Notes: generated by a model not told the origin, from the sequence alone. A DNA stretch of 61,297 nucleotides from Sphingobium phenoxybenzoativorans (GCF_001757355.1 NZ_MINO01000021.1:1-61297), one strand, 5' to 3'. Shown: positions 27,426-37,097, numbered from the stretch's first letter. A program made the numbers and translations.

Positions 27426-28252
27426 GATCTAGTGACTTCAAGGGGTAAGGAGCGGCGGTTTGCGATGGCTGGGACCCTGGCGCGTACTGCGTCGATGCGG
27501 GAAAGGTCAAGATCGGCGAAAGCCATCCCGCTCTTCTGTCCCATGTCCAGCAACACCTCTCCCCAGGGATCGACCACCAGGCTGTGCCCATAAGTGGTGC
27601 GGCCGTCCGCATGCAAACCCGTCTGCGCCGGCGCAATGACAAAAGCCGCGCCCTCGATGGCCCGCGCGCGCTGCATGACGTGCCAGTGCGCCTCGCCGGT
27701 CGGGACCGTAAAGGCGGCGGGGATGAGGAGAATGGTCGCGCCCGCGTTGGTCAAAGCCCGGTAGAGATCGGGAAAGCGCAGATCATAGCAGATGGTCAGC
27801 CCCATACGCGCCCAGGGCGTATCGACCGTGACAACCTGTTCGCCCGGCCCATATACGTTCGATTCCCGCCAGCTTTCTCCCGTCGCGAGATCGACGTCAA
27901 AGAGGTGGATCTTGTCGTATCGTGCGCGAATGGCGCCGCTGTCATCGATCACAAGGCAACGGTTTGCCCAACGCCCATCGCTCCGCTCATCCTTCAAAGG
28001 CAGCGAACCCAGATGCACCCACAAGCCGGATTTGGCGGCGGCATTGCGCGCCTCGGCCAATAGGACGCTGTTCGCCTCATCGGTCAGCGTCGCCTCAGCC
28101 CTGCGCCGGTCACGATCGAGATAACCGACCATCTCTGGCGTAAAAAGCATGTCTGCGCCGCCCTGCGCAGCACGATCGATCGCATACGCGATCGTCCTGG
28201 CGTTTTCCGCCGGATCAATGCCCGTGGTCGTCTGGAGGATGGCGGCGCGCAT
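27422..28252 (-). CDS. Carbon-nitrogen hydrolase (Nit2/omega-amidase-like)
   Basis: The 276-residue nitrilase-superfamily enzyme has a Glu-Lys-Cys triad: E40 (LFTPE), K114 (RYDKIHLFD) and C155 (LTICYDLRFPD). The overall form fits the Nit1/Nit2 branch, which repairs deaminated glutathione or acts as an omega-amidase. Its neighbour grxC is also thiol-related, which weakly favours a glutathione-repair role. Confidence 0.9.
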   Translation of the reverse strand: MRAAILQTTTGIDPAENARTIAYAIDRAAQGGADMLFTPEMVGYLDRDRRRAEATLTDEANSVLLAEARNAAAKSGLWVHLGSLPLKDERSDGRWANRCLVIDDSGAIRARYDKIHLFDVDLATGESWRESNVYGPGEQVVTVDTPWARMGLTICYDLRFPDLYRALTNAGATILLIPAAFTVPTGEAHWHVMQRARAIEGAAFVIAPAQTGLHADGRTTYGHSLVVDPWGEVLLDMGQKSGMAFADLDLSRIDAVRARVPAIANRRSLPLEVTRS

Positions 28253-28266
28253 CTTCGGTCTGGCGG

Positions 28267-28524
28267 CTATGCGTTCAACATGGGGTCCAGCTTGCCCGCG
28301 CGGTCGAGAGCGCTCAGATCGTCGCTGCCACCAACATGTGCGCCGTCAATGAAGATTTGCGGCACGGTGACGCCGCCTGCCGATCGCTCCAGCATTTCAG
28401 CGCGCTTGGGCCCGCCCATGGTGATGTCATATTCCTCAAACGCAACGCCCTTGCTTTCCAGCAGCGCCTTGGCCCGCGCGCAATATCCGCAAAAAGCCTT
28501 GGTGTAGATTTCAACATGAGCCAT
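28267..28524 (-). CDS. grxC: Glutaredoxin 3
   Basis: The 85-residue protein has the CGYC dithiol active site (KAFCGYCARAKALL), the TVPQIFI cis-proline loop and GGSDDL glutathione site. It reduces disulfides with glutathione in the cytosol. It is within the comF-grxC-nitrilase-DUF1178 operon, with 14-base spacing to the nitrilase gene. Confidence 0.96.
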   Translation of the reverse strand: MAHVEIYTKAFCGYCARAKALLESKGVAFEEYDITMGGPKRAEMLERSAGGVTVPQIFIDGAHVGGSDDLSALDRAGKLDPMLNA

Positions 28525-28596
28525 GAAATTGCGACGCTCCTTCTCTTATCATCAGGAGATTGGCGGTGTTGGGCGCATTGTCAATCTGTCCCGCCA

Positions 28597-29355
28597 TCAA
28601 TCGGCCTCCGCCGCGGTCTCCGGCAATACGCGCGCCCAGCAAATCAGGTGGACGGCGGCAGCCCCGTTTCGCAGCAGGATGCGCGCGCAGGCATCGGCTG
28701 TCGCTCCGCTGGTATGCACATCATCGATCAATATTATGGTTTTGCCCATCAGCCTGTCCTTCCGCGACGGGCATACAGAGAAGGCCCCTCGCACCGTCTT
28801 TTTCCGCTGTCCCGGATCAAGCCCGCGCAGGGGCGGCGTCCGGCGGGTGCGTAATAAAGCTTCCTTTTCCACGGCGATGCCGGACAGACGGCCAAGATGA
28901 TCCGCGATAAGGGCCGATTGATTGAAACCCCGCCACCACAGCCGCCAACGATGCAATGGAACTGGAATAAGCAACATGTCCGCCCGGCCCTCTACCGGTA
29001 CAAATCTCCCCATTTGCCCCGCGATCAGGCGCGCAAGGCCGATACGGCGCGCATATTTCAACCGGAGGGCAACGGTTCGGGCGATGTCTCCATAGGCGAG
29101 CACGGCTCGTGCGCGACCAACGACGGGCGGGTCGGACAGGCACGCGCCGCACAAAGCGCCCTCCCCCCGGTCATGATCGAACGGCGTTCCACAACGATCA
29201 CAGCATGGTTCGCTGAGAAACCGCATCGACGACCAGCAGGTCAGGCAGAAACGATGATCATCCTCCACGATCACACCGCAGCCGGGGCAACGCGGCGGCA
29301 GGGCATAGCCGATTATTTTCCACCAGATCGTACGGGGGACGGACACCAAGCTCAT
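28597..29355 (-). CDS. ComF-family phosphoribosyltransferase-like protein
   Basis: The 252-residue protein has an N-terminal zinc-ribbon (PRCPGCGVIVEDDHRFCLTC, CDRCGTPF, CGACL) and a C-terminal PRT loop TIILIDDVHTSGATADAC. ComF-type proteins are tied to competence or DNA uptake in some bacteria. In alphaproteobacteria the function is unclear. ATG 29355 has AGAGG upstream, and the longer start at 29400 overlaps the divergent methyltransferase start. Confidence 0.9.
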   Translation of the reverse strand: MSLVSVPRTIWWKIIGYALPPRCPGCGVIVEDDHRFCLTCWSSMRFLSEPCCDRCGTPFDHDRGEGALCGACLSDPPVVGRARAVLAYGDIARTVALRLKYARRIGLARLIAGQMGRFVPVEGRADMLLIPVPLHRWRLWWRGFNQSALIADHLGRLSGIAVEKEALLRTRRTPPLRGLDPGQRKKTVRGAFSVCPSRKDRLMGKTIILIDDVHTSGATADACARILLRNGAAAVHLICWARVLPETAAEAD

Positions 29356-29398
29356 ACGCCTCTTGTCCTTCGTCGGGCGCTTCTGCACAAGGCGGCTC

Positions 29399-30259
29399 AT
29401 GAATGAAGGGCAAAGTCCGGAAATCTTTGATCGTCATCTTCGCGCTATTCGCCGGGACCGCGCGGCAAGGGGCTTTGCCGATCACGATTTCCTGTATCGT
29501 CACATGCTCGATGAATTGCTCGACCGCCTGAGCGACGTGCAGCGTGATTTACCGGACGTGCTGATCATCGGCTGCCCGGACGGTAGTGCGCGGGAACGGC
29601 TCTCCGCCATGGGCAAAAACATAACCTGCACCGACCCAGGCTTCGTCAATGCCCGCTTCAACGGCGGGGTTCAGGCAGACGAAGACGCCCTGCCCTTTGC
29701 TGATAACAGCTTCGACCTCATCATCGCATGCGGCACGCTGGATAGCGTAAATGATCTGCCTGGCGCCCTTATCCTGATGAACCGTATCTTGCGCCCGGAT
29801 GGATTGATGCTTGCCGCATTTGCAGGCGCCGGCTCGCTGCCTGTGCTTCGCGCCGCTTTGCTGGACGCCGAGGGGCACCGGCCTGGCCAGCATATCCATC
29901 CCCAGGTCGATGTTCGCGCCACTGGTGATCTGCTCAGCCGGGCTGGCTTTGCCATGCCGGTGGCGGATGGGGAAACGCTGACCGTCCGTTATGGCGGGAT
30001 GTTTCGCCTCCTGGACGATCTGCGCGGCATGGGAGCCGCCAATATATTGCTGTCCCGTCCACCCCATCTCTCTCGTGAGACATTGGCGAAGGCCGCCGCT
30101 CACTTCGCCGAGGCGGCAGATGCGGACGGCAAAACAGCGGAGCGTTTCGCGATCAATTATATGAGCGGCTGGAAACCTGATCCCTCTCAGGCAAAACCGG
30201 CCCGGCGCGGCAGCGCGACCATGTCGCTGGCTCAGGCGCTCAGCCCAAAGGCGTCATAA
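29399..30259 (+). CDS. SAM-dependent methyltransferase (BioC/NDUFAF5-like)
   Basis: The 286-residue class I methyltransferase has an SAM loop VLIIGCPDGSARERL, a second acidic motif ADEDALPFADNSFDLIIACGTLD and an LPGALILMNRILRPDGLMLAAF region. The family includes BioC and the mitochondrial complex I factor NDUFAF5. GCPDG replaces the usual GxGxG. The substrate is uncertain. Its start overlaps the far end of the ComF region, and it converges with mutT. Confidence 0.75.
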   Translation: MNEGQSPEIFDRHLRAIRRDRAARGFADHDFLYRHMLDELLDRLSDVQRDLPDVLIIGCPDGSARERLSAMGKNITCTDPGFVNARFNGGVQADEDALPFADNSFDLIIACGTLDSVNDLPGALILMNRILRPDGLMLAAFAGAGSLPVLRAALLDAEGHRPGQHIHPQVDVRATGDLLSRAGFAMPVADGETLTVRYGGMFRLLDDLRGMGAANILLSRPPHLSRETLAKAAAHFAEAADADGKTAERFAINYMSGWKPDPSQAKPARRGSATMSLAQALSPKAS

Positions 30260-30679
30260 TAAAGCGTCGAGCAGTCCTATCAGGGGAAGATCGGCTGGCG
30301 GCATATCCAGCGCATACATCTGCGCCGGCCTTACCCATTTCAAAGCCGTCGCGTGCCGGGGTTCGGCTATTCCCGTCCATTTGCGGCAAACATATAGCAA
30401 CAGCAGCAGGTGACGTTCGCCGAGCGCCTCGCTGGCGAACGCGGCCGGTGCAAGACAACTGCCCTGCGTGACGATGCCCAGTTCCTCGTGCAGTTCACGG
30501 ATCAGCGCAGCTTCCGGCGTCTCGCCATGTTCAATCTTGCCGCCAGGAAATTCCCACAACCCGGCCATCGGTTTTCCTTCAGGCCGTTGTTGCAACAGCA
30601 CCCGGCCATCGGCGTCCACCAGGGCGGCCGCGACGACATGCAGGATGGAGGCAGGAGCCGGAAGGTCGGGCGATGTCAT
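30254..30679 (-). CDS. NUDIX hydrolase, MutT-like (8-oxo-dGTP)
   Basis: The 141-residue protein has the full NUDIX box GGKIEHGETPEAALIRELHEELGI and the MutT-like VLLQQRPEGKPMAGLWEFPGG lead-in. It probably hydrolyses 8-oxo-dGTP to prevent mutation. It overlaps the end of the convergent methyltransferase gene by 6 bases. Confidence 0.9.
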   Translation of the reverse strand: MTSPDLPAPASILHVVAAALVDADGRVLLQQRPEGKPMAGLWEFPGGKIEHGETPEAALIRELHEELGIVTQGSCLAPAAFASEALGERHLLLLLYVCRKWTGIAEPRHATALKWVRPAQMYALDMPPADLPLIGLLDALL

Positions 30680-30741
30680 AGGATTTTGTTAACCGCCGCC
30701 GTTTTACAGATTGTCCATCCCTCCGCAACAGGTGAGATAGC

Positions 30742-30927
30742 ATGCGCCATTTCCTGCAAATTTTTGCCTGCATGCGCCTTGTTCGCTGCCAGCGTGCGGC
30801 GACTGCTGTGGAATATGGCCTGATCCTCGCCCTCATCTTTCTCGTCATGTCGATCGCCCTGCGTCAAGTAGCGACCAAGACAACCAACATGTGGGGAAAT
30901 GTCGCAAACGCCGTTAACAATAGTTAA
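30742..30927 (+). CDS. Flp-type IVb pilin, divergent member
   Basis: The 61-residue prepilin has the pilin core ATAVEYGLILALIFLVMSIAL, with the conserved Glu five residues into the mature hydrophobic domain. It has a longer leader (MRHFLQIFACMRLVRC...) than the two Flp genes downstream and differs strongly in the tail. It is probably a minor or paralogous pilin of the tight-adherence (Tad) type. No tad assembly genes are in the window. Confidence 0.8.
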   Translation: MRHFLQIFACMRLVRCQRAATAVEYGLILALIFLVMSIALRQVATKTTNMWGNVANAVNNS

Positions 30928-31061
30928 CCATCAATATCTGACACCCTGGCTCCCGCTGTTAAATATTTGTCAATAACCTGCCTCTAAATCGGTGATTGCT
31001 GACTTGGGATGCCCAGGAAGCCGGGTAGTTCTAGCGTATTACAGTTTCAAGGAGACCGAAC

Positions 31062-31220
31062 ATGAAGTCCATCCGCAAGTTCATGAAGAACAACAAGGGC
31101 GCGACCGCCATCGAATATGGCCTGATCGCTGCTCTGATCGCCGTTGCCGCCATCACCGCGATGTCGAACCTCGGCACCAAGCTGACCAACACCTTCTCGA
31201 AGGTTGCGAACAACATGTAA
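31062..31220 (+). CDS. Flp-type IVb pilin, copy A
   Basis: A 52-residue Flp prepilin reads MKSIRKFMKNNKGATAIEYG at its N-terminus, with the G-ATAIEYGLI processing and core motif. It is a basic leader followed by a hydrophobic pilin helix. AAGGAGA precedes the ATG. It is a close paralogue of the gene at 31381. It is followed by a strong terminator, so it has its own transcript. Confidence 0.93.
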   Translation: MKSIRKFMKNNKGATAIEYGLIAALIAVAAITAMSNLGTKLTNTFSKVANNM

Positions 31221-31245
31221 TCCTGACGGATTACCTGACGCAAAG

Positions 31246-31280
31246 AAGGGCGGCGGGCACGATCCTGCCGCCCTTTTTCT
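31246..31280 (+). terminator. Intrinsic terminator after Flp copy A
   Basis: AAGGGCGGCG (31246-31255) pairs with TGCCGCCCTT (31266-31275) and is followed by a T-rich run (CCCTTTTTCTTT). This is a strong plus-strand terminator separating the two Flp genes. Confidence 0.85.
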
Positions 31281-31380
31281 TTGCGGAAATGGTGACCTTT
31301 TGGTCTTAGGCGAACATTAACCGATTTCATCCATAATGGCTCGGTTATCGCCATGGGCGCTTCCTGGAGGAATTTTCCGT

Positions 31381-31539
31381 ATGTCGTGCATTCGCAAGAT
31401 CATAAAGAATAACAAGGGCGCGACCGCCATTGAATATGGCCTGATCGCTGCTCTGATCGCCATCGCGGCAATCACTGCGATGTCTAACCTTGGCACGAAG
31501 GTCAAAAACACCTTCTCGAAGGTGTCCAATAACCTCTGA
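31381..31539 (+). CDS. Flp-type IVb pilin, copy B
   Basis: This 52-residue prepilin (MSCIRKIIKNNKGATAIEYG at the start) is nearly identical to copy A in the core and differs mainly in the leader and a few C-terminal residues (KVKNTFSKVSNNL). ATG 31381 is chosen. The pair probably arose by tandem duplication. Only the copy with the stronger promoter may be the major subunit. Confidence 0.93.
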   Translation: MSCIRKIIKNNKGATAIEYGLIAALIAIAAITAMSNLGTKVKNTFSKVSNNL

Positions 31540-31558
31540 TCCTATGAGAAGCCGATAA

Positions 31559-31581
31559 GGGGCTGGCGCCGGACCAGCCCC
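31559..31581 (+). terminator. Hairpin after Flp copy B
   Basis: GGGGCTGG (31559-31566) and CCAGCCCC (31574-31581) form a perfect 8-bp stem. No T run follows (C's and GAATTT come next), so it may be a weak terminator for either flanking gene. Confidence 0.5.
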
Positions 31582-31602
31582 CCCCGAATTTGGCTTGCAG
31601 CG

Positions 31603-33078
31603 TCAGTTTATGACGATCTTCACTTTCTGACCGGGCCTGAGGGCATCGCCGGAGCGCAGACCGTTCAGAGTCAAAAACCGGTCCTGCCGCATATCGGCAT
31701 ACGCCATGCGTCCAGCCAGAGAATCGACGGTATCGCCCGCTTTGACGGTAACGACCGAAATTCGCCTGGACTTGATGGCGGCTGCGTCCTGGGCGCTCAG
31801 CCTGCTTAGCGACCCCACCAGCGATGAGAATGGACCGATCCCCGCGCCCGCAGGCGTGACCAGCAGAAAATGATAGGCGCTGTTTGGACCGAATTCATAT
31901 GCGAATACAGTGACGTCCACCTGACTCGACTGGCTCTGCGCCCTGACGGTCAGATAGCCGGCCGACAGGCCATTCACGGTCGTCCGGTTGATCTCGCCAA
32001 AACGGTTGCCTGAATCCTGACCTGCGATCGAACGGAAGATGCTTTCCACATAGGATTGCAAATTTCCTGAATATGGCGCGCCCGAAAATTGCGCCTGACC
32101 GCCTGACCCGGTGATGCTTACCGCGTCGCTGCCATTCTCCATGCCGAAACCTGCCGGGGCGGTGAAGGCAAGGCGTAGCTCAGGATGCAGGAAACGGCTT
32201 CCGCTTATGGTCCCCTGCTTTGGATCATCGCCATATAATATCCCATCTACGGCGGTCAGGAAGGCGTCCCGATTGCGAAAGCTGGATCGTGCGCCGGTTT
32301 CGCGCGCGCGCTGCGCCGCCCGGCCGACGCGAGCGGCGGGATCGGGGTGGGTGCTCGCCCATTCCGGGATGGATCGCGCATCGCCTGTCGCCCGCTGATC
32401 AAGGGCGTTCTGCGCGGCAAGCGACGCCAGCATCGAGGACATGGCTTGCGGATCATATCCAGCTTTCGCCAGATACCGAATGCCCAGATCATCCGCCTCA
32501 TATTCCTGCGTTCGGGAGAAACGGAGCGTCAGCAACTGGCTTCCTGTGCCTATGCCCTTCTGCAACAGCCCGCCAAGCCCGGAATCGCCCATGACTGCGC
32601 CGGTAAGCAAACCAAGGAGCGCCCCGCCAATCGCGTTGCGCTGCGCCGCCTGTTGCCGCCGTTGACCGTGCTGCGCGGCGACATGGCCTATCTCATGCCC
32701 CAGCACCCCCGCCATTTCGGCTTCATCATTGGCGAGCGCCATCAACTGCCGGGTGATGTAGACATAGCCCCCCGGTATCGCGAAAGCGTTATTCACCGGC
32801 GAATTCAGCAGAGTGACCGTAAAATCGCCGCCTGCATTGGACAGCCCCGACTGCACCGCAATCTTGCGCGCCACAGTGGTGACATAGCCAACCTGACTGC
32901 CGCTGTACGCGCCGCCATATTCCTTGACCAATTGCGGATGCGCCTTGGCCCCCGCCGCCTTGTCTGCAGCAGAGATCGAGGAAACCGTGCGTATCTGCTT
33001 TTGCTGGCCAATCGCGCCTGACGCCGCCAGCCCGATCGCACAGAGCGACGCCGTCGCCAGCCATCCCCGTTTCGTCAT
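31603..33078 (-). CDS. Secreted M48-family metalloprotease with LysM-like tail
   Basis: The 491-residue protein has a signal peptide (AIGLAASGAIGQQ) and a Ste24-type catalytic core: HEIGHVAAQHG (HExxH zinc motif), and downstream EYEADDLGIRYLAKAGYDP with the third zinc ligand. It resembles the BepA/YfgC-like outer-membrane quality-control proteases. The C-terminus (VKAGDTVDSLAGRM...RPGQKVKIVIN) is LysM-like and may bind peptidoglycan. It probably acts in the periplasm. Confidence 0.88.
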   Translation of the reverse strand: MTKRGWLATASLCAIGLAASGAIGQQKQIRTVSSISAADKAAGAKAHPQLVKEYGGAYSGSQVGYVTTVARKIAVQSGLSNAGGDFTVTLLNSPVNNAFAIPGGYVYITRQLMALANDEAEMAGVLGHEIGHVAAQHGQRRQQAAQRNAIGGALLGLLTGAVMGDSGLGGLLQKGIGTGSQLLTLRFSRTQEYEADDLGIRYLAKAGYDPQAMSSMLASLAAQNALDQRATGDARSIPEWASTHPDPAARVGRAAQRARETGARSSFRNRDAFLTAVDGILYGDDPKQGTISGSRFLHPELRLAFTAPAGFGMENGSDAVSITGSGGQAQFSGAPYSGNLQSYVESIFRSIAGQDSGNRFGEINRTTVNGLSAGYLTVRAQSQSSQVDVTVFAYEFGPNSAYHFLLVTPAGAGIGPFSSLVGSLSRLSAQDAAAIKSRRISVVTVKAGDTVDSLAGRMAYADMRQDRFLTLNGLRSGDALRPGQKVKIVIN

Positions 33079-33140
33079 TGCGCGTCTCTCCGTCGATTAT
33101 CCGCGATAGACCCACAGAGTAGCGGCGTCTTTACGGCGCG

Positions 33141-34085
33141 TCAGCCACCCATCGCCAGGAATTTGTCGGCGCGCGACGAACGCAACGCAGCCGCATCCTG
33201 CCCGCTCAATCCATCCAATTCCTCTGCGATTGCCTTGCCCAGCGTCGCGATAGCTTCGCGAGGCAGACGATGCGCGCCGCCCTTGGGTTCCGGCACGATG
33301 CGGTCGATCACGCCCAGAGCCTTCAAATCCTGCGCCGTTACCTGCATCGCCGTCGCGGCATCGCTCGCCTTCTCGGCCGTGCGCCACAGGATCGACGCGC
33401 AGCCTTCGGGAGAAATCACTGAATAGACGGCATGTTCGAACATCAGGACCCGGTTGGCGGCCGCAAGCGCTATGGCGCCGCCCGATCCCCCTTCGCCCAC
33501 CACCGCGGCGACCATAGGCACGCCTAGCGCCAGGCAGGCTTCGGTCGAACGGGCAATCGCTTCCGCCTGGCCGCGTTCTTCGGCCTGCACCCCCGGAAAC
33601 GCGCCCGACGTGTCAACCAGCGTGACCACCGGCAAACCAAAGCGATCCGCCAACTGCATCAGCCGGATCGCCTTGCGGTAGCCCTCCGGCTTGCCCATGC
33701 CGAAATTATGTTTGAGGCGAGTGGCGGTGTCGTGACCCTTTTCATGGCCCATCACCATGACCTTACGGCCGTTGATTGTCGCGAAGCCGCCAAGGATCGC
33801 CTGATCGTCGCCAAAGGCGCGATCTCCGGCCAGAGGCACGAAATCCTGGAAAATTCCGGCTACATAATGGGTGAAGTGCGGCCGGTCTGGATGGCGCGCC
33901 ACCTGCGTTTTCTGCCAAGGCGTCAGTTTGGCATAAATGTCTGTCAGCATCTTCTGCGAACGCTGATGCAGCTTGTCTATTTCGCTGTCGATATTGAGAT
34001 CGCCTTCATTGGCGGTCTCGCGCAGCTCGGCAACACGGGCTTCCAGTGCTGCTATCGGCTTCTCAAAATCCAGAAAACTGACCAT
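33141..34085 (-). CDS. accA: Acetyl-CoA carboxylase carboxyltransferase subunit alpha
   Basis: The 314-residue protein transfers carboxyl from biotin to acetyl-CoA, the committed step of fatty acid synthesis. [38 protein letters not shown] and [19 protein letters not shown] are diagnostic. It is the partner of AccD, which is not in the window. The xerD gene lies upstream in the same direction. Confidence 0.95.
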   Translation of the reverse strand: MVSFLDFEKPIAALEARVAELRETANEGDLNIDSEIDKLHQRSQKMLTDIYAKLTPWQKTQVARHPDRPHFTHYVAGIFQDFVPLAGDRAFGDDQAILGGFATINGRKVMVMGHEKGHDTATRLKHNFGMGKPEGYRKAIRLMQLADRFGLPVVTLVDTSGAFPGVQAEERGQAEAIARSTEACLALGVPMVAAVVGEGGSGGAIALAAANRVLMFEHAVYSVISPEGCASILWRTAEKASDAATAMQVTAQDLKALGVIDRIVPEPKGGAHRLPREAIATLGKAIAEELDGLSGQDAAALRSSRADKFLAMGG

Positions 34086-34095
34086 GCGACGCTCG

Positions 34096-34992
34096 TTAGG
34101 ACCGGGACGGCTTCAGGTCAACGAGGGGATGGCGACGGTTAACCAACTCGACCAGCCTGCGACTATCGACATGCGTGTAGATTTGGGTCGTCCCGATGTC
34201 CGCATGGCCGAGCATGGTCTGCAAGGCGCGCAAATCCGCACCTCCCTCCAACAAATGCGTGGCGAATGCGTGGCGCAACACATGCGGGCTTACCCTTTCC
34301 GGCGCTATTGCGGCAGCCACCGCCAGTTCCTTCACCATCTGATACAATCGAATGCGGCTCAGATGGCTCTTTCCGGACGGAAAGAGCCAGGCCGATTCCT
34401 TTGGCACATGCGCGCTCCAGGCAGCCACGGCGGCGCGCGCCCGATCCGAAATGGGGACCAGACGTTCGCGTCCACCCTTACCGCGCAAGATCAGGAAAGG
34501 GCGATCAGCCGCCAGGGCCCGGTGCGGCAGGGACACGAGTTCGGTCGCCCGCAGGCCCGATCCGTAAAGCAATTCGATCAGCGCGGAGAGGCGCAGGTCC
34601 AGAAAGGAAGGATGCTCGACCGCCAGCCGTTCCTCGATCACCTGGAAAAATCGGTCGACTTCCGCTGTGGTGAGGATTTTGGGGAGGGGCCGCCGCAAAG
34701 CTGGTTTTGGGAGCGCCGATGAAGGGTTTTCGCTCCGCAGCCCTTCCTCTTCCAGAAATGCATAGAAGCCGCGAAGCGCCGATACTTTGCGCGCGACCGT
34801 TGAGGCGGCAAGTGCAGCCCATTCCCCGGTCAACGCCTGCAGCGTGGCTGCGTCCGCGCCCTCCAATCCGCCAGACGCCTCCGACGCGGCCAGAAGATCA
34901 GTGCGATAGGCGGTCAGCGTGTTCCGCGCCGCCCCCCGCTCGGCCGCCATCATCTCCAGGAAGCGGTCGATCAGGATCAGGTCGCCGGACAA
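34096..34992 (-). CDS. xerD: Tyrosine recombinase XerD
   Basis: The 298-residue recombinase resolves chromosome dimers at dif. SAM-like N-terminal domain is followed by a catalytic domain with [14 protein letters not shown] (Arg), [10 protein letters not shown] (Lys), [12 protein letters not shown] (His/Arg) and [15 protein letters not shown] (His, Tyr nucleophile). The start is probably TTG 34992, as no ATG is closer to the expected N-terminus. It is chromosomal, unlike the island integrase at 54.4 kb. Confidence 0.93.
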   Translation of the reverse strand: MSGDLILIDRFLEMMAAERGAARNTLTAYRTDLLAASEASGGLEGADAATLQALTGEWAALAASTVARKVSALRGFYAFLEEEGLRSENPSSALPKPALRRPLPKILTTAEVDRFFQVIEERLAVEHPSFLDLRLSALIELLYGSGLRATELVSLPHRALAADRPFLILRGKGGRERLVPISDRARAAVAAWSAHVPKESAWLFPSGKSHLSRIRLYQMVKELAVAAAIAPERVSPHVLRHAFATHLLEGGADLRALQTMLGHADIGTTQIYTHVDSRRLVELVNRRHPLVDLKPSRS

Positions 34993-35011
34993 GATACCTG
35001 CTCTCCACTCT

Positions 35012-36826
35012 CTAACTGCGGGTGATCGCCTCTGCAGCGATCATTCGTGCTTCGGGGTCCAGCCCCACCCGGTGAAGCGCCGCGACGATATGGAAGACAT
35101 GCTCAGGCGGCACTTTACTCCAGTCCGCCACTTGCAGGCCCACACCGGCAAGGATAGCGACCGTAGCACGCTCGCCCCTTCGCGCGGCGGCCCCGATAGC
35201 ACGCGACCACCGGCTTTGCGCCGCCAGGGACACGCCGGCCGACTGCGCCGCCTGCCCTGCATCGGCCGCACTCAGCCGGTTAAGCGCCGCCAGTCCCGCC
35301 ACCAGCATTTGTCCCTTGCGCGGTCCGGCGGCCGTTACATAGGCGGACACGCGATTGGCGGACATGTCGACCACATTCGATGGCGCGCCTACAGCCAACA
35401 ACGCCCATGCATCCTGCGCGTTGGAATCGCCGCTGACTGCATTGCTCCACCGTATAGCGCTGCGATCATATCCCGCCGTCAGCATGGCGGCGATCAGATG
35501 CGCCATATCTTCGGAGGATGCCTGCATCACAGGAAGCGCCGCGGCAGCGCGCGCAACGGCTATCAAGCCGACATAATCGGCTCCGGCGGCGCTATCGACC
35601 GTCCAGATCGTTCGCATCGCATCCAGCCTGTCCGATGGATTCGCCCCGGAATAGGCCGTGCGCAGCGCGTCCGCCCTGTCCTGAAAATCGGCAGGTGAAG
35701 CCGCATCTCCGGCCAGTTCGCTATAATAGTCGACCAGCGCCGCGCTGGAAAATACGCCCAATCGCGCGGCCGTTTCCACGCCCACCCGGCGCCGGGGAAC
35801 TGGCAGCACCGATGCGCGCGCTTCCCATGCCCGCACATGCGGACCGACGGTGGCGTATAGCGTGTCGGGAATTTCGACATTCGTCGCCGTCGCAAGGCCG
35901 AAGCGCCACGCGGTGAGGTTATCCACCCCGTCCCATTCCACCTTGACCGACCGTCGCGCATTATTGCCAGCGCCAACAACCTTTTCCGCGAGCCGGTAGT
36001 CGATGCCACGCGCAACCTTGTCCCGCTGCGCCTGGTTGAGCGCGCCGCTGGCCGATCCCTGATCGCCCGAGAAAGATGCGCAAAAGGCGCGCGACATGAC
36101 CCAGCCCGGCTCACGGCTTGTCCGCAGCGCTCCATCCGAGAGCGGACATAATCCCGCTGGATCGGCCGTCGCGAGGTAAGTCTGCATCGCGATTGCGTAG
36201 AGGCGCGGCGTATATTTGTCTGCGTCGACGCTCTGGATCATCATCCGCGCGGCATCGGCCTCACCCATGCGCAACAGCAACCAGGCCCGTTCCGCAACCC
36301 AGTCCGCGCCATCGACATCGCCCGGCGTATCAGTTCCCGATAGGAGAGCGCGCCGCATCAGGATAGAGGCCCAGCGCGAAGCGAATGGCGCGCGGCTCTC
36401 CCGCATCAGGGCCATCAGGAATTTGCCCTGGGTGCTGCCAAATGCGTTGGCGGCAAAACCGCCGCTCTCCGGCGTCAGTGGTCCGATGCGCGTCAGCAGG
36501 CGCTTGGCGCTGTCGGGAAAATCATATTTTGCGCGCTCAGCCGCCAGTTCTTCCTCACTCATCGCCGCGGCGGCATTATTTCCTTCGCTATCGACCGGCG
36601 CAGCCAGATCCAGCGAAGGTATCGGCTGTATCAGGGAGGATGATTGTTGAGGAGATTGCCCCTGTTGCGCAGGCGGCGGGGTATCAGTCACCGGATCGCC
36701 GAAGCCCGGCGGCAAGAGCGATTCGGGAGCCTGCTGGGCGATAACCGGAATCGCCAGGGCAAGCGCGACCACGCCGCCAAGCACCTTCCATCTACGGGCG
36801 ACCACGGGTCCGATCCTACTTGCCAA
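35012..36826 (-). CDS. Large secreted protein of unknown function
   Basis: The 604-residue protein has a hydrophobic N-terminal segment (VLGGVVALALAIPVIAQQA) and a Pro/Gln/Ser-rich stretch. The rest is Ala-rich with helical repeats reminiscent of TPR-like folds. Family not recognised. Its start appears to be TTG 36826, overlapping the end of the 64-residue gene upstream by 11 bases, so the two are probably coupled. Its conserved neighbours (xerD, aroK) make it useful for family mapping. Confidence 0.7.
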   Translation of the reverse strand: MASRIGPVVARRWKVLGGVVALALAIPVIAQQAPESLLPPGFGDPVTDTPPPAQQGQSPQQSSSLIQPIPSLDLAAPVDSEGNNAAAAMSEEELAAERAKYDFPDSAKRLLTRIGPLTPESGGFAANAFGSTQGKFLMALMRESRAPFASRWASILMRRALLSGTDTPGDVDGADWVAERAWLLLRMGEADAARMMIQSVDADKYTPRLYAIAMQTYLATADPAGLCPLSDGALRTSREPGWVMSRAFCASFSGDQGSASGALNQAQRDKVARGIDYRLAEKVVGAGNNARRSVKVEWDGVDNLTAWRFGLATATNVEIPDTLYATVGPHVRAWEARASVLPVPRRRVGVETAARLGVFSSAALVDYYSELAGDAASPADFQDRADALRTAYSGANPSDRLDAMRTIWTVDSAAGADYVGLIAVARAAAALPVMQASSEDMAHLIAAMLTAGYDRSAIRWSNAVSGDSNAQDAWALLAVGAPSNVVDMSANRVSAYVTAAGPRKGQMLVAGLAALNRLSAADAGQAAQSAGVSLAAQSRWSRAIGAAARRGERATVAILAGVGLQVADWSKVPPEHVFHIVAALHRVGLDPEARMIAAEAITRS

Positions 36827-37010
36827 GCTTTTCGGCGGGAATCGCCTTCTCTACGCGTTGCTGCGGCTGCTCCCCGCCCCGCGACCAGATCAGCCATAGG
36901 AAGCCGATCACAAGGACCACCAGCACAACGGGAATCAGCGGGGCCAGCGACAATCGGCTGCGCCGCCGGCTGGTGTTTTCGAAGCTGCCGTAATTGCGAT
37001 TGGTCTTCAT
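36816..37010 (-). CDS. Small single-pass membrane protein
   Basis: This 64-residue protein has a basic N-terminus (MKTNRNYGSFENTSRRRSR), one strong helix (PLIPVVLVVLVIGFLWLIW) and a polar tail (KAIPAEKLGK). It is the first gene of a likely pair with the 604-residue protein and overlaps it by 11 bases. ATG 37010 abuts an ATG on the opposite strand at 37011 (CATATG). Confidence 0.75.
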   Translation of the reverse strand: MKTNRNYGSFENTSRRRSRLSLAPLIPVVLVVLVIGFLWLIWSRGGEQPQQRVEKAIPAEKLGK

Positions 37011-37097
37011 ATGTCTTTCTTTGGGCCGACGAGGCGCTGGCTTGCCATAGAAATGGCGTTGGTACGTGGGGCGGCTGGCTGTATAGCCCCGCTCGCC

